NCBI GenBank assembly: GCA_041490445.1
Contig: JBGPTF010000017.1
Span: forward strand, 16,780 to 80,779
Length of the DNA stretch: 64,000 nucleotides
DNA from: JBGPTF01 sp041490445
Lineage (GTDB): Bacteria; Acidobacteriota; Terriglobia; Acidiferrales; UBA7541
Direction of reading: 5' to 3'
In this document: positions 44,343 through 53,170 of the stretch, in pieces
Layout of the letters: each line of letters opens with the position of its first letter
Numbering within the stretch: the stretch's first letter is position 1
Position numbers and translations under genes: made by a program
The notes under the pieces: generated by a model
Told to the model about the DNA's origin: nothing
Seen by the model: the letters and a program-made list of their open reading frames with translations, nothing else
Databases searched by the model: none

Positions 44343-44930
44343 GTGCCTTTCATCAACTTCCCTGCGCGCGAAATCAACTGCAAGCTTGTCTATTACGGGC
44401 CTGGCCTCGGCGGCAAGACGGCCAATTTGCAGTGGATTTACGACCACAGCGGCGCCAACCAGAAGGGAAAGATGGTTTCGCTCGCAACCGAGACAGACCG
44501 CACACTTTTTTTTGATTTTCTTCCCCTCGATCTTGGCACGGTGCGCGGCTTTCGGACGCGCTTCCATCTCTATACCGTCCCTGGCCAGGTATTTTACGAG
44601 GCCAGCCGGCGTCTGATTCTGAAAGGTGCGGACGGGGTCGTATTCGTCGCCGATTCGCAGGAAGAGCGCCTGGACGCAAACCTCGAGACCCTTGAAAACT
44701 TGCAGGAGCATCTGAAAGATCACGGATTGGATTTCGCGACGATTCCTTATGTCGTCCAACTCAACAAGCGCGACCTGCCCAATATCCTGCCGATTGAAGA
44801 ATTGAAAAAGCAACTTCAGCAGAGGGGTGAATCGGTTCTCGAGGCTGTCGCGGTGAGGGGCCAGGGAGTTTTTGAGACGCTGAAAGAGGTTGCCAAACTC
44901 GTTCTCGCCGAACTGAAGAAAAACGCCTGA
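44343..44930 (+). CDS. mglA: MglA-like small Ras-type GTPase
   Basis: A 195-residue GTPase. The P-loop is GPGLGGKTANLQ (near 19), switch region TETDRTLFFDFLP, G3-like TVPGQ in place of DxxGQ, and NKRD (near 141) for guanine specificity. The TVPGQ change is characteristic of the MglA branch that sets cell polarity for gliding and twitching motility in Myxococcus and Thermus. GAGG precedes the GTG start. No MglB partner or motility genes are adjacent. Confidence 0.92.
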   Translation: MPFINFPAREINCKLVYYGPGLGGKTANLQWIYDHSGANQKGKMVSLATETDRTLFFDFLPLDLGTVRGFRTRFHLYTVPGQVFYEASRRLILKGADGVVFVADSQEERLDANLETLENLQEHLKDHGLDFATIPYVVQLNKRDLPNILPIEELKKQLQQRGESVLEAVAVRGQGVFETLKEVAKLVLAELKKNA

Positions 44931-44983
44931 GCAAATCCCAAGCGTTATTCTGAGCAGTCTTCCTTGCCCTGCTCAACTGCCGA

Positions 44984-45838
44984 CTATTTCAGTCTGAAAG
45001 TAACCTCGACCACCGCAGTGATCGCGACGGGCTTCCCATCGGGGCCAGTGGCCGGCTTAAGTTTCCACTTTCGAACCTGTTCAACAGCACTCTCTTCTAA
45101 TCCAAAGCCCGGCGTTTTGAGGACGCGGATGTTCGTGACACGACCCTCCTCTGTCACCGTAATTCGAAGAACTACAACCCCTGACACCTTTACTTGTATG
45201 GCTTCACCCGTATAAGTGGGTTGTGGACATTGTTCACATCGGGGAATGCCGTAACCGGCAGTTCCGGCGGGCGGGGCGCTTACCTTATTCAGCCACGTTG
45301 CAAATAACGTCTGCTGAGCAGGTGTCAAAGGTACCTTTTCCAAGAGCTTTGCGATTTGCTTCCCCTTTGGCGCTTCGAGACACCTTATTTCCAATTGCAC
45401 CGCTCCTGAAATTGGCCAAAGGTCGGCGACAATAAACGAATCAGCACCCGTCTTCTTCTTCACCGACTTGGCAACAGCTTTCATATCCGATGGGAGTGAA
45501 GGAACGATGTTTGGACCGATGAGAGCATGACTCAGCGAGCGATCGGCCAGCTGAAACCCTCTGGCTGAATTTGTGAGAGCAACAAAAAGCTCTTGCTCCA
45601 GAACCTCCGCAATCTCCGGGTGGGTGCCATCGGGATCAGTGAATTCCAGAACTAAGACTTTCTTCCCGTGCGCCTTTGAAATTGCCTCCACCAATTTCGC
45701 TGCAATGTTTTCCATCTCTTGCTGCTGGGCGAAGAGCGGCGGCGCAGGTGCAAAAGCGGCGAGGAGCAAACATATGGAAGGGATCGAACGGACGCAAGAA
45801 CGTCGCGTCAGAATTGCAGGGCGTCTTCTTGTTTTCAT
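44984..45838 (-). CDS. Secreted protein with C-terminal TonB domain
   Basis: A 284-residue protein with a basic N-terminus and a hydrophobic signal segment (about 18-37). The middle (40-190) resembles a curli-assembly-type/FlgO-like domain with LVLEFTDPDG, but this is loose. The C-terminal TonB-like domain (about 200-284) has a CEQCPQPTYT block then VVVLRITVTEEGRV and WKLKPATGPDG. The CxxC just before the TonB domain is common in Acidobacteria TonB-C proteins. Lacking a proline rod, it is unlikely to be a TonB for receptors. The start at 45838 has no good ribosome-binding site. Confidence 0.7.
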   Translation of the reverse strand: MKTRRRPAILTRRSCVRSIPSICLLLAAFAPAPPLFAQQQEMENIAAKLVEAISKAHGKKVLVLEFTDPDGTHPEIAEVLEQELFVALTNSARGFQLADRSLSHALIGPNIVPSLPSDMKAVAKSVKKKTGADSFIVADLWPISGAVQLEIRCLEAPKGKQIAKLLEKVPLTPAQQTLFATWLNKVSAPPAGTAGYGIPRCEQCPQPTYTGEAIQVKVSGVVVLRITVTEEGRVTNIRVLKTPGFGLEESAVEQVRKWKLKPATGPDGKPVAITAVVEVTFRLK

Positions 45839-45888
45839 AGGCGGCAGTGATCGCCCAATGCTGTCGGGTGCCACGCTCTTGTAAGTCC

Positions 45889-46230
45889 TCAAAAACTTGC
45901 GAGGGCAGCGGCTTCGTCGTCAAAAGCAGGAATGGATTGCAGGAGGCGCGTCAGCTCAAGGACCTCCCGCACCCGGCCGGCGGGACGCAATAATTTCAGG
46001 CTCCCGCCCAGTCGCTGGAGCGACACAAACGACCGTACCAACACGGTAATCCCGGAGCTATCCACCTGCGGCACCCCGGAGAGATTCAGCAAGACTTTGC
46101 GCACGCCGGCATCCATCAAGTCGCGGAGCTGGTTCGCCAGAGTATCCGCGCTCAACCCGATCGTCACGCGACCTTGCAAATCCAGAATCGTGACGTTGTT
46201 TGATTCCCGGATGGTGATTTGCAAGCCCAC
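45889..46230 (-). CDS. STAS-domain anti-sigma factor antagonist
   Basis: A 113-residue STAS protein of the SpoIIAA/RsbV type. The phosphorylatable Ser lies in QVDSSGITVLVRS, and LNLSGV precedes it as usual. These proteins switch by phosphorylation and bind an anti-sigma kinase. The GTG at 46230 is preferred because GGAGG is five bases upstream; an ATG at 46266 adds twelve residues but has no such site. No RsbW-like kinase is next to it. Confidence 0.82.
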   Translation of the reverse strand: MGLQITIRESNNVTILDLQGRVTIGLSADTLANQLRDLMDAGVRKVLLNLSGVPQVDSSGITVLVRSFVSLQRLGGSLKLLRPAGRVREVLELTRLLQSIPAFDDEAAALASF

Positions 46231-46559
46231 GGCCCCTCCGCTGCTTGAAACCCCGAGTGCGCGCATTATACGCCTGCGGATGGATGGAATCGTCTACCGA
46301 CGTTGCGGCGGCTCGTTCGCGAAGAGTCAACCGCACACCCTACAGAGCATCCTGGCGTGAAGCAGGCCGTTTTGCAGGCGCCTCAATCAAATTCGTATGC
46401 GTTTAGCAAAGACACGGCGAACAGGCAAGTGCAGCCGAGACGTACGACGTTCCTAGATTGGAACAACGTCCCGATTCTGGCTTCCTTTCCTTCGCTCCTG
46501 CTGATAGTAGTTAGATAGAAGCTGCGCGCGCCGCACCACTTAAGCGCCCTGGTGCCTCC
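46231..46559. other. Intergenic region between STAS and GGDEF genes
   Basis: A 329-base gap (293 if the STAS gene starts at 46266) between divergent genes with no credible ORF. It contains an imperfect inverted repeat GACGTTCC-N6-GGAAC-A-ACGTC (46446-46470) that could be a regulator site. Nothing else recognisable was seen. Confidence 0.35.
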
Positions 46560-47405
46560 GTGGAAGACTTGGAACGCGAGTTGCCCGAACTCTCCTCTGT
46601 AGCCCGCATGCAGGAGATCCAGGACAATCTTCGGCGGCTGGAGCGGCGCGATTGGTGGCTGTGGTGGGCTGCCATCGTCGTCATCCTCTTACTCACACTG
46701 GCAATCGTCACGCTTTCCCTGCCGGGATTGTTCCGAGAAACTGACCGCTTCTTCCAACTCAATCTGAGCCTTGCCGTGCGGGGGCTGGTTGGCTTGGTCC
46801 TGGTCTTTAACGTCTATACGATCTACCAGCAAGTGCAGATCAAGCGGCTGCGCCAAGAAATGTCACAGCACATCGAGCTGATGACCCGCCTGAAACTCCG
46901 AGCTGAAGAGTTCCACAAACTGGCAACGCTGGATTCGCTCACCGGCTTGTACAACCGCCGGTTGGCGGAACAACGGCTGACGGGCGAAGTATCGCGCTCC
47001 CAACGCTACGGGCACCCGCTCACAGTGATGATGTTTGATTTGAATGGTTTCAAGCAGATCAACGACCGCTACGGACACGCTGCCGGCGACCTGGTGCTGC
47101 GATCGTTTGCTGATCAATTGAGCAAGGCGATTCGAGCTTCCGACCTCGCCGTGCGGATGGGCGGCGACGAGTTCATGGTCTTACTTCCAGAGTGCCAGCC
47201 GGATCAGGCGCGAAGCTTGCTCGACCGACTGAGCACGGTCGAAGTGGAATTTCGTGAGGCCCGGATACCAGTCACCTACTCAGCCGGCTGGGCGGGCTAT
47301 CGGCCGGGAGAAACCGCAGAAGAAATACTCGAACGGGCCGATCAAGATCTTTACGCCAACAAGCGCGCCACCAAAGCTGCTGCCCCATCCCCTGCCATTC
47401 ACTAG
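46560..47405 (+). CDS. Membrane-bound GGDEF diguanylate cyclase
   Basis: A 281-residue protein with two membrane helices (about 36-60 and 70-90), a short coiled linker (about 95-120) and a GGDEF domain (about 125-270). The active site GGDEF is intact (RMGGDEFMVL) and the inhibitory I-site RASD lies five residues before it, so it should make c-di-GMP with product inhibition. The short extracytoplasmic loop leaves little room for ligand sensing. The GTG start at 46560 has no clear ribosome-binding site. Confidence 0.88.
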   Translation: MEDLERELPELSSVARMQEIQDNLRRLERRDWWLWWAAIVVILLLTLAIVTLSLPGLFRETDRFFQLNLSLAVRGLVGLVLVFNVYTIYQQVQIKRLRQEMSQHIELMTRLKLRAEEFHKLATLDSLTGLYNRRLAEQRLTGEVSRSQRYGHPLTVMMFDLNGFKQINDRYGHAAGDLVLRSFADQLSKAIRASDLAVRMGGDEFMVLLPECQPDQARSLLDRLSTVEVEFREARIPVTYSAGWAGYRPGETAEEILERADQDLYANKRATKAAAPSPAIH

Positions 47406-47480
47406 ATTTTTCAACCTTACAAACTGGCAGTCAAAGCCCAGTATGCAGGGCGGGGACGGCATGCCCTTTTTCGGTGCCCT

Positions 47481-49712
47481 TCATCCCTTTTCAAGAGTGA
47501 CCCAGGCGTTGTAATCAGGTTCCTTGCTGGCGAGATCGAGCCGGCTGCTGATGAGCACGTTGGCCTCGGGCCAGAACGCTTGCAATGTCCCGGAGACAAC
47601 CGGAGCGACGCGGCACACGCCGCGCATTTCTCCCACAGCAGAACGCAGGCATACCGGCTCGCCTTTCTGAAGACCGAGTCGAGAGGCATCTTCCGCGGAG
47701 ATAAATATTTCATCCCGCTGCTTGCTGCCGGTGAGCGGATCGGCTTCATCGTAAACCATGGAATTAAATTGATTGCCGCGGCGAGTCGCCAAATGGAAGC
47801 GATTGCCTTCCTCGCCGGCGTGAAACTCGAGTTGCGGCGGAACGACCGGCGAAAACCGGGCGCGACCACCAGGGATGTTGGCGCACACGCCGTTGGCGCA
47901 GAGCAGCGCGCCGCCGTATTGCACCGATTCGCCCTCGCCGCGGAGCGACGCGATGCCTTTGTACATCGGCATCACGTGATCCATTTCCGCCCGAATGGCG
48001 TCGGCGCTGTCGAAGTGGACCAGGTGACGCTTCTCGGGACCGAGCGCCGCTTCGCCGATGCGCATGAAAATCTCCCACTCCGCCATGGCCTCGCCGATGC
48101 GCGGGCCGGGAATCTCCGGCGAGAAGCGAATGCGTCGTTCCGTGCTGGTGAGTGTGCCACCGCCTTTCTGTTCATAGCGCGTCTGCCCGGGCAGCAACAG
48201 CACCCACTCGTCCGCCTCGGCGAGCATCGAGCTATTGACGACGAGATCCTGATGAATGCGGCACGGGACGCGCTCGAGCGCCCGGCGGATACGAGCAGGT
48301 TCCGGCAACGTTTCGATAAAGTTGCCGCCGGCGATGTAAAACACTTCGAGTTCGCCGCGCTCGGCTGCCTCGAGCATTTCCGGCGCGCTCATGCCCGGCC
48401 AAGCTGGCACCGGATGTCCCCAGTACTCCGCAAAGCGCTGGGCATTTTCCTCGTTGACCGGGGCGCCACCTGCAAACGTATTAGGCACAGAGCCGCACTC
48501 CGCTCCGCCCTGCACGCCGCTGTGCCCGCGCACCGGAACGAGCCCCGCGTTCGCCCGGCCCAACATGCCACGAGCAAGCGCGAGATTCACGACGGCCTTC
48601 ACATTCTGGACACCGAACGTGTGCTGCGTAAGACCCATGCTCCAGATGAACACGGCGTTCTTAACGCCGGCGTAGAGCTTGGCCAGGCGGAACATCTGTT
48701 CGCGCGTCGCGCCGGAGGCATACTCGAGTTCCTCCCAGGATTGCTGCGCGAGCGCGGCCTGCACTTCTTCGAATCCCTCGGTGTGCTGGGCGATGAAGGA
48801 ATGGTCGAGCCAGTCGTGTTCAATGAGCCACTTTAAGACGCCGTTGAGAAAGCCTACGTCGCCGCCGACGCGCACGGGAAAGAATTCGTCAGCCAGGCGC
48901 GTCCCAAACAGTGCGCTTTTCACCACCGAAGGCACCCAGTAGCGCTCGAGTCCTGGTTCGCGATAGGGATTCACTACCACGATCTGTGCGCCGTTTTTCT
49001 TCGCCAGATAGAAATATTTTGTTGAGACGGGCTGGTTGTTGGCCGCGTCAGTGCCGAGCAGAAAAATCAAATCCGTGCCGATCCAATCGGTGTACGAACA
49101 TGTCGAAGCCCCGACGCCGATCGTCTGTTTCAATGCCGAGGTGGAAGCGGCGTGGCAAAGCCGCGCGGCGTTATCAATGTGATTCGTGCCGAGCAGTCGC
49201 GCAACTTTTTGCGCGACGTAATACGTTTCATTCGTCATGCCGCGCGAGGTCGTGTAGAACGCCATGTGCCGCGGATTCGTCTCACGCAAGCGCTCGCCCG
49301 CGAGCTGAAACGCATCGTCCCAGGAAATTCGCCTGAAGCCCGGCTCTCCTCGGCGGCGCAGCATCGGGTACGGCAGCCGGCCCAGATTTCGAAGCGCGCG
49401 TCCATCCAGTTTTTCGAGGCGCGACACATTGGCCAGCCGTGCCGGATCGAGCGCAGGCATTGTGTTCAGGCGGAGCATTTTCAGACGGACAAGGCACAGA
49501 TGGACGCCCTCCATCGCGTCGTCATGCAAGCCGCGCGGGCCGAGTGAACACCCGTCGCACACCCCGTGGCGAAGAATGCGCCAGGCATAGGGCAAGTTGT
49601 CGCGGTTCTCCCAGATGGTGCGGAGGATTTGGAGGTAGTGGTTCGGTTTCGTCTGGCCAAGGCCAAACGGCATCCAGCCTGCAATTTCCGTTCTGGCGCG
49701 GCGCGGCGACAT
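47481..49712 (-). CDS. Molybdopterin-dependent oxidoreductase, FdhF/YdeP-like
   Basis: A 743-residue molybdopterin enzyme. Near the N-terminus GVCDGCSLGP and a later Cys (VHLC) match the iron-sulfur site of the family. LCHAASTSALKQTIG (about 185-199) and LIFLLGTDAANNQPVSTKY are typical of the FdhF/YdeP branch; GGNFIETLPEP binds the cofactor; a molybdopterin dinucleotide-binding domain ends the protein (about 625-743). The oxidised substrate is unknown. There is no signal peptide, no partner subunit and no fdhD-like accessory gene next to it. Confidence 0.88.
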   Translation of the reverse strand: MSPRRARTEIAGWMPFGLGQTKPNHYLQILRTIWENRDNLPYAWRILRHGVCDGCSLGPRGLHDDAMEGVHLCLVRLKMLRLNTMPALDPARLANVSRLEKLDGRALRNLGRLPYPMLRRRGEPGFRRISWDDAFQLAGERLRETNPRHMAFYTTSRGMTNETYYVAQKVARLLGTNHIDNAARLCHAASTSALKQTIGVGASTCSYTDWIGTDLIFLLGTDAANNQPVSTKYFYLAKKNGAQIVVVNPYREPGLERYWVPSVVKSALFGTRLADEFFPVRVGGDVGFLNGVLKWLIEHDWLDHSFIAQHTEGFEEVQAALAQQSWEELEYASGATREQMFRLAKLYAGVKNAVFIWSMGLTQHTFGVQNVKAVVNLALARGMLGRANAGLVPVRGHSGVQGGAECGSVPNTFAGGAPVNEENAQRFAEYWGHPVPAWPGMSAPEMLEAAERGELEVFYIAGGNFIETLPEPARIRRALERVPCRIHQDLVVNSSMLAEADEWVLLLPGQTRYEQKGGGTLTSTERRIRFSPEIPGPRIGEAMAEWEIFMRIGEAALGPEKRHLVHFDSADAIRAEMDHVMPMYKGIASLRGEGESVQYGGALLCANGVCANIPGGRARFSPVVPPQLEFHAGEEGNRFHLATRRGNQFNSMVYDEADPLTGSKQRDEIFISAEDASRLGLQKGEPVCLRSAVGEMRGVCRVAPVVSGTLQAFWPEANVLISSRLDLASKEPDYNAWVTLEKG

Positions 49713-49819
49713 GTGGAAGGAGGCGGGAAGTAGCCGGCTGACAATTCCTTTCCGAAGGCCGGCGTTTCTTCCTGGCGAACAGGATTATACATCGCGGCAA
49801 AGGACAGAGCCCTACGTGT

Positions 49820-52306
49820 CTAGCGAACGGTAGAGCGGCTGTTTAACGCCGCATGATCCAGCGTCTCACGAACTTTTCGCGCGAGGATTTTGGGCGCGTA
49901 CGGCTTCTGGAGGAGGGGAAGTCCCTGGCGACGGATTGTTTCCAGGATCTCGGTGTTGGGGTTGTACCCGGTGACAAAAACGGCTGGCAAATCAGGCCGC
50001 ATTGTTTGCATGCAGGCATAGGATTCGATTCCGCTGAGCTTTGGCAAAATGACATCCATCACGACAAGAGCGATGTGGGCGCCGTCTGCTCTGAATTTTG
50101 CGACAGCCTCCTCGCCATCGCTGGCCAGAACGACGCGGTACCCAAGCTGCTCCAGCGTCTCGCGGGCGATTTCCTGAAGTCCCTCGTGATCTTCCACCAA
50201 GAGAATGCATTCCTCCCCGCCGGCGACTGGCTCTTCGGTCTCTTCCGGTGCAGCAGCAGCCTCTGCGGCGATCGTGCTGACGGGTAAATGGACTCGGAAC
50301 TGGCTTCCCTCTCCCAGGTTGCTGTCCACCAGGACAATCCCGCCGTGCTGCTTTACGATGCCGTACACGGTGGCCAGACCCAGACCCGTTCCCTTGCCCG
50401 GCCCCTTGGTCGTGAAGAACGGCTCGAAGATGCGCTCAAGTGTCGCCGCGTCCATGCCAGTGCCCGTATCGGAGACAACGAGGAGGACATACCGCCCCGG
50501 CTGTATGAAGGAATGCGCCGCGCGCGCAGCTTCGTCGAGTTCCGCGTTCTGCGTGGTGATCGAAAGCAAGCCGCCGTTCGGCATTGCATCTCGGGCATTC
50601 AGGCACAGATTCATGAGGATTTGCTCCATCTGTGTCGGATCGGCCCGCACGGCACTGAGCTCTGCCGCGAGATTCGCCTTCACCTCCACATCACTGCCGA
50701 TGACCTTCTCCAGCAGGCTAAGGACCTCATGAACAACATCATTCAAGTTCAGGTTTCGTGGCGCAAGGATCTGGCGGCGAGCGAACGCCAGCAGCTGTCT
50801 TGTGAGCGCCGCAGCGCGTTCCGCCTGCTGCCGCACCTTGAGGAAAAACGAGTGCAAGCGGTCTTCGACGGAGGAATCTTCCATGCCGAGTTCCGCCCAT
50901 CCCATAATCGCCCCGATCATGTTGTTGAAGTCGTGGGCGATGCCGCCTGCCAATTGGCCGATGGCTTCGAATTTCTGCGCCTGCTGGAGCTGTTTTTCAA
51001 GCGCGCGCCGCTCGGTAATGTCTTCCACGATTGCTTCGCGAAACTCCATTCCCTGAGTTTCGCTCTTGAAACGCCGCCCGCTGATTCGTACGGTGATCAG
51101 TTTCCCGTCCTTGCGCTTCCATTCCATCTCTGCATCCGCCCGGCCCGTACGCTCATATTGGTTCGCCAGCGGCGCGGAGTCGCTCGGATCCCCTAGAACA
51201 TCGCGAACCAGGTTGCGGCAGAGCAGTTCCTCTTTGGAGGAATAACCCAACATTGTGATAAGAGCCGGATTGACGTCTAAGAATGTTCCATCACTCGTGA
51301 CTCGATAAATGCCGCGCGTCGCGTTCTCAACAACCTCGCGGTAGCGCGCTTCGCTGGCCCGGAGGAGTTTCTCCGCTCGCCTCCGCTCTTTGACTTCCTC
51401 CTCCAAGGCTCGATTCGATTGGAGAAGTTCGTGCGTCCGTTCGGTCACCCGCTGTTCCAGCTCACACTTGGCACGAGCCAGCTCTTCTTCCACTTTTTTC
51501 CGCTCTGTAATGTCGCGGATCGCGCAGGAAACAAAGAACTCTTCGTCAGTTTGGAGGATACTCAGACTGATCTCGGCCGGAAATTCACTTCCGCTTTTGT
51601 GCAGGCCAAAGAGTCTCGCGGCATCTCCCATCGGCCGCACATGCGGATTCGAGAAATAGCTCCCAAAGTGCTCCATGTGTTTCTCGCGAAACCGCTGGGG
51701 AATAAGCATTTCGATTATCTGTCCCTGCATCTCGCTTTTTGCGTATCCGAAAACTTTTTCCGCCTGCGTGTTACTCAAGACGATGCGCCCGTTCCGATCC
51801 ACGATCACCATCGCGTCGGGAGCGGATTCCAACAGCTCACGAAAGCGCGCTTCACCCTTTCGCAGTGAGGCTTCCACCTTGAGTCGTCCGCGGATTTCCT
51901 CCTCGAGTGCCTGATTCGCTCTCTTCAGTTCCTCACTGGTCGGCATCGCCAGTGCTCTCGGAACAAGCCGGATGAGCAGCACTGCGGTGGGGACAGATGC
52001 TACGGCGGTGATCGCTTTGATGACGCCGGCAAGCCAGTATTCGGCGTGCCACAAATTCCAAATCTCCATCAGGTGGGTCAGGCCGCAGGCGACGATGAAC
52101 ACTCCGAAAGCTACGAACATCCAGTTGAAGGGAAGATCGCGGCGCTTCCGGGCGAAATGGAGCAGCACAAATGGGATCACAAAGTAGGCGAGTGCGATCA
52201 GCCCGTCTGAAATCACGTGCAGCCACACCAGGCCCGGATTCCATAAATAGCAGTACCCGTGCGGCATGAAATCGCCCGACGAGAAAAGCTGCCGCAGAAA
52301 CTCCAC
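49820..52306 (-). CDS. Hybrid histidine kinase with ethylene-receptor-like membrane domain
   Basis: An 828-residue kinase. Residues about 25-118 form three membrane helices like plant ETR1; the ETR1 ethylene-binding residues Asp25, Tyr32, Ile62, Cys65 and His69 correspond to Asp34, Tyr41, Ile71, Cys74 and His78 at identical spacing (CGLTH motif). Two PAS domains (about 145-270 and 320-440) joined by a coiled coil, a HisKA domain with GGIAHDFNN, a HATPase (GTGLGLATVYG) and a C-terminal receiver (about 690-812, Asp in VVMDVILP) follow. The GTG start at 52306 has GGGAGG six bases upstream. The output of the receiver is unknown. Confidence 0.9.
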   Translation of the reverse strand: MEFLRQLFSSGDFMPHGYCYLWNPGLVWLHVISDGLIALAYFVIPFVLLHFARKRRDLPFNWMFVAFGVFIVACGLTHLMEIWNLWHAEYWLAGVIKAITAVASVPTAVLLIRLVPRALAMPTSEELKRANQALEEEIRGRLKVEASLRKGEARFRELLESAPDAMVIVDRNGRIVLSNTQAEKVFGYAKSEMQGQIIEMLIPQRFREKHMEHFGSYFSNPHVRPMGDAARLFGLHKSGSEFPAEISLSILQTDEEFFVSCAIRDITERKKVEEELARAKCELEQRVTERTHELLQSNRALEEEVKERRRAEKLLRASEARYREVVENATRGIYRVTSDGTFLDVNPALITMLGYSSKEELLCRNLVRDVLGDPSDSAPLANQYERTGRADAEMEWKRKDGKLITVRISGRRFKSETQGMEFREAIVEDITERRALEKQLQQAQKFEAIGQLAGGIAHDFNNMIGAIMGWAELGMEDSSVEDRLHSFFLKVRQQAERAAALTRQLLAFARRQILAPRNLNLNDVVHEVLSLLEKVIGSDVEVKANLAAELSAVRADPTQMEQILMNLCLNARDAMPNGGLLSITTQNAELDEAARAAHSFIQPGRYVLLVVSDTGTGMDAATLERIFEPFFTTKGPGKGTGLGLATVYGIVKQHGGIVLVDSNLGEGSQFRVHLPVSTIAAEAAAAPEETEEPVAGGEECILLVEDHEGLQEIARETLEQLGYRVVLASDGEEAVAKFRADGAHIALVVMDVILPKLSGIESYACMQTMRPDLPAVFVTGYNPNTEILETIRRQGLPLLQKPYAPKILARKVRETLDHAALNSRSTVR

Positions 52307-52490
52307 GATCCGCCTCCCGGCGTCCTGAAGAACGATTGATCAGACTGATTCAAAGCAACGCTGCCCGGAAAACGATACGGTCTCCCAGGCCAGCTACGAG
52401 GGAAGGGGAAAATACGTATCTGTATCGGTTCTATGGAAGGGGAACGCTATTTTGAACCAAAGCGAAATGAAGTCAAGTGGGTTAGCGAGA

Positions 52491-52510
52491 GATGCATAGA
52501 ATTGTGCATC
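52491..52510. repeat. 20-bp inverted repeat downstream of the Mla lipoprotein gene
   Basis: GATGCA-N8-TGCATC lies in the 239-base gap between the lipoprotein and hybrid-kinase genes. No T tract follows on either strand, so it looks more like a protein-binding site than a terminator. The rest of the gap shows nothing recognisable. Confidence 0.3.
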
Positions 52511-52545
52511 ACCAGATTGGGAGCGTGAAATCAGTCCCTGGCAGG

Positions 52546-53151
52546 TCACTGCGCGGGATGAGTTGCGAGATACTGGCCGAGATTGGCCACAAGCTGTGCC
52601 AGTCCTTGCTGCACGTTCCTATTCAGCGCCTCGACAATCGCGGCCATCTGCTTTTCATTCACCGGTTCATCGTGCGTATAGGTTTGGGACCACACGGTCG
52701 TCCCGCTCTTCGGGTGGTACAGGTCGAGCTCGATGGCAAACCTCGCCCCCAGCGCCGGTTTGTCCACCTCTTCGAGGACGTCCAGGCGCCCGCGCACAAT
52801 ATATTCGCCACGCGCGCTGCTGCTCAATCGGTCCACTGAGCGATACTGGCCGCTCGCGCGCAGGGCCCGGACGAGCATGGTCTCGATCATCTCCGTGGGC
52901 GGCTCAGCCCACCGTTGATACTGATACGTGCCGAGTTCCTGGCCGCTAGTGGCGTAAACAATGCGGTCATCACGGTAAAGGTGCGATGCTGCGATGTGAC
53001 CGACCAGCAACGAGACGGGAAGAGGATTGGAAGCCACCGCGGGCGCCAGTGGCGCCTCCAGTTCGTAATACTTGGCGGGCCGGGTGGCACCGCACGCGGC
53101 CATCATCCCCGCGAGCAACACGGCAGCTCCACTCCCGATTGTTCGGCGCAT
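52546..53151 (-). CDS. ABC-type transport auxiliary lipoprotein (PqiC/YmbA-like)
   Basis: A 201-residue lipoprotein with signal peptide and lipobox (MAAC near residue 20). The domain (about 25-190) matches the ABC_trans_aux family: YYELEAP, a beta-rich core, RIVYATSGQELGTYQYQRWAEPP, and RGRLDVLEEV. Family members such as PqiC anchor MCE transport systems to the outer membrane. It closes an mla-type operon 19 bases after the MCE gene. Confidence 0.88.
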   Translation of the reverse strand: MRRTIGSGAAVLLAGMMAACGATRPAKYYELEAPLAPAVASNPLPVSLLVGHIAASHLYRDDRIVYATSGQELGTYQYQRWAEPPTEMIETMLVRALRASGQYRSVDRLSSSARGEYIVRGRLDVLEEVDKPALGARFAIELDLYHPKSGTTVWSQTYTHDEPVNEKQMAAIVEALNRNVQQGLAQLVANLGQYLATHPAQ

Positions 53152-53170
53152 TGGCGGCTCTCGCTCCCTG

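Noticed and set aside
47580..48836. Plus-strand open frame of 418 codons opposite the molybdopterin enzyme
   Set aside because: It is antisense to conserved cofactor-binding blocks and has no domain of its own.
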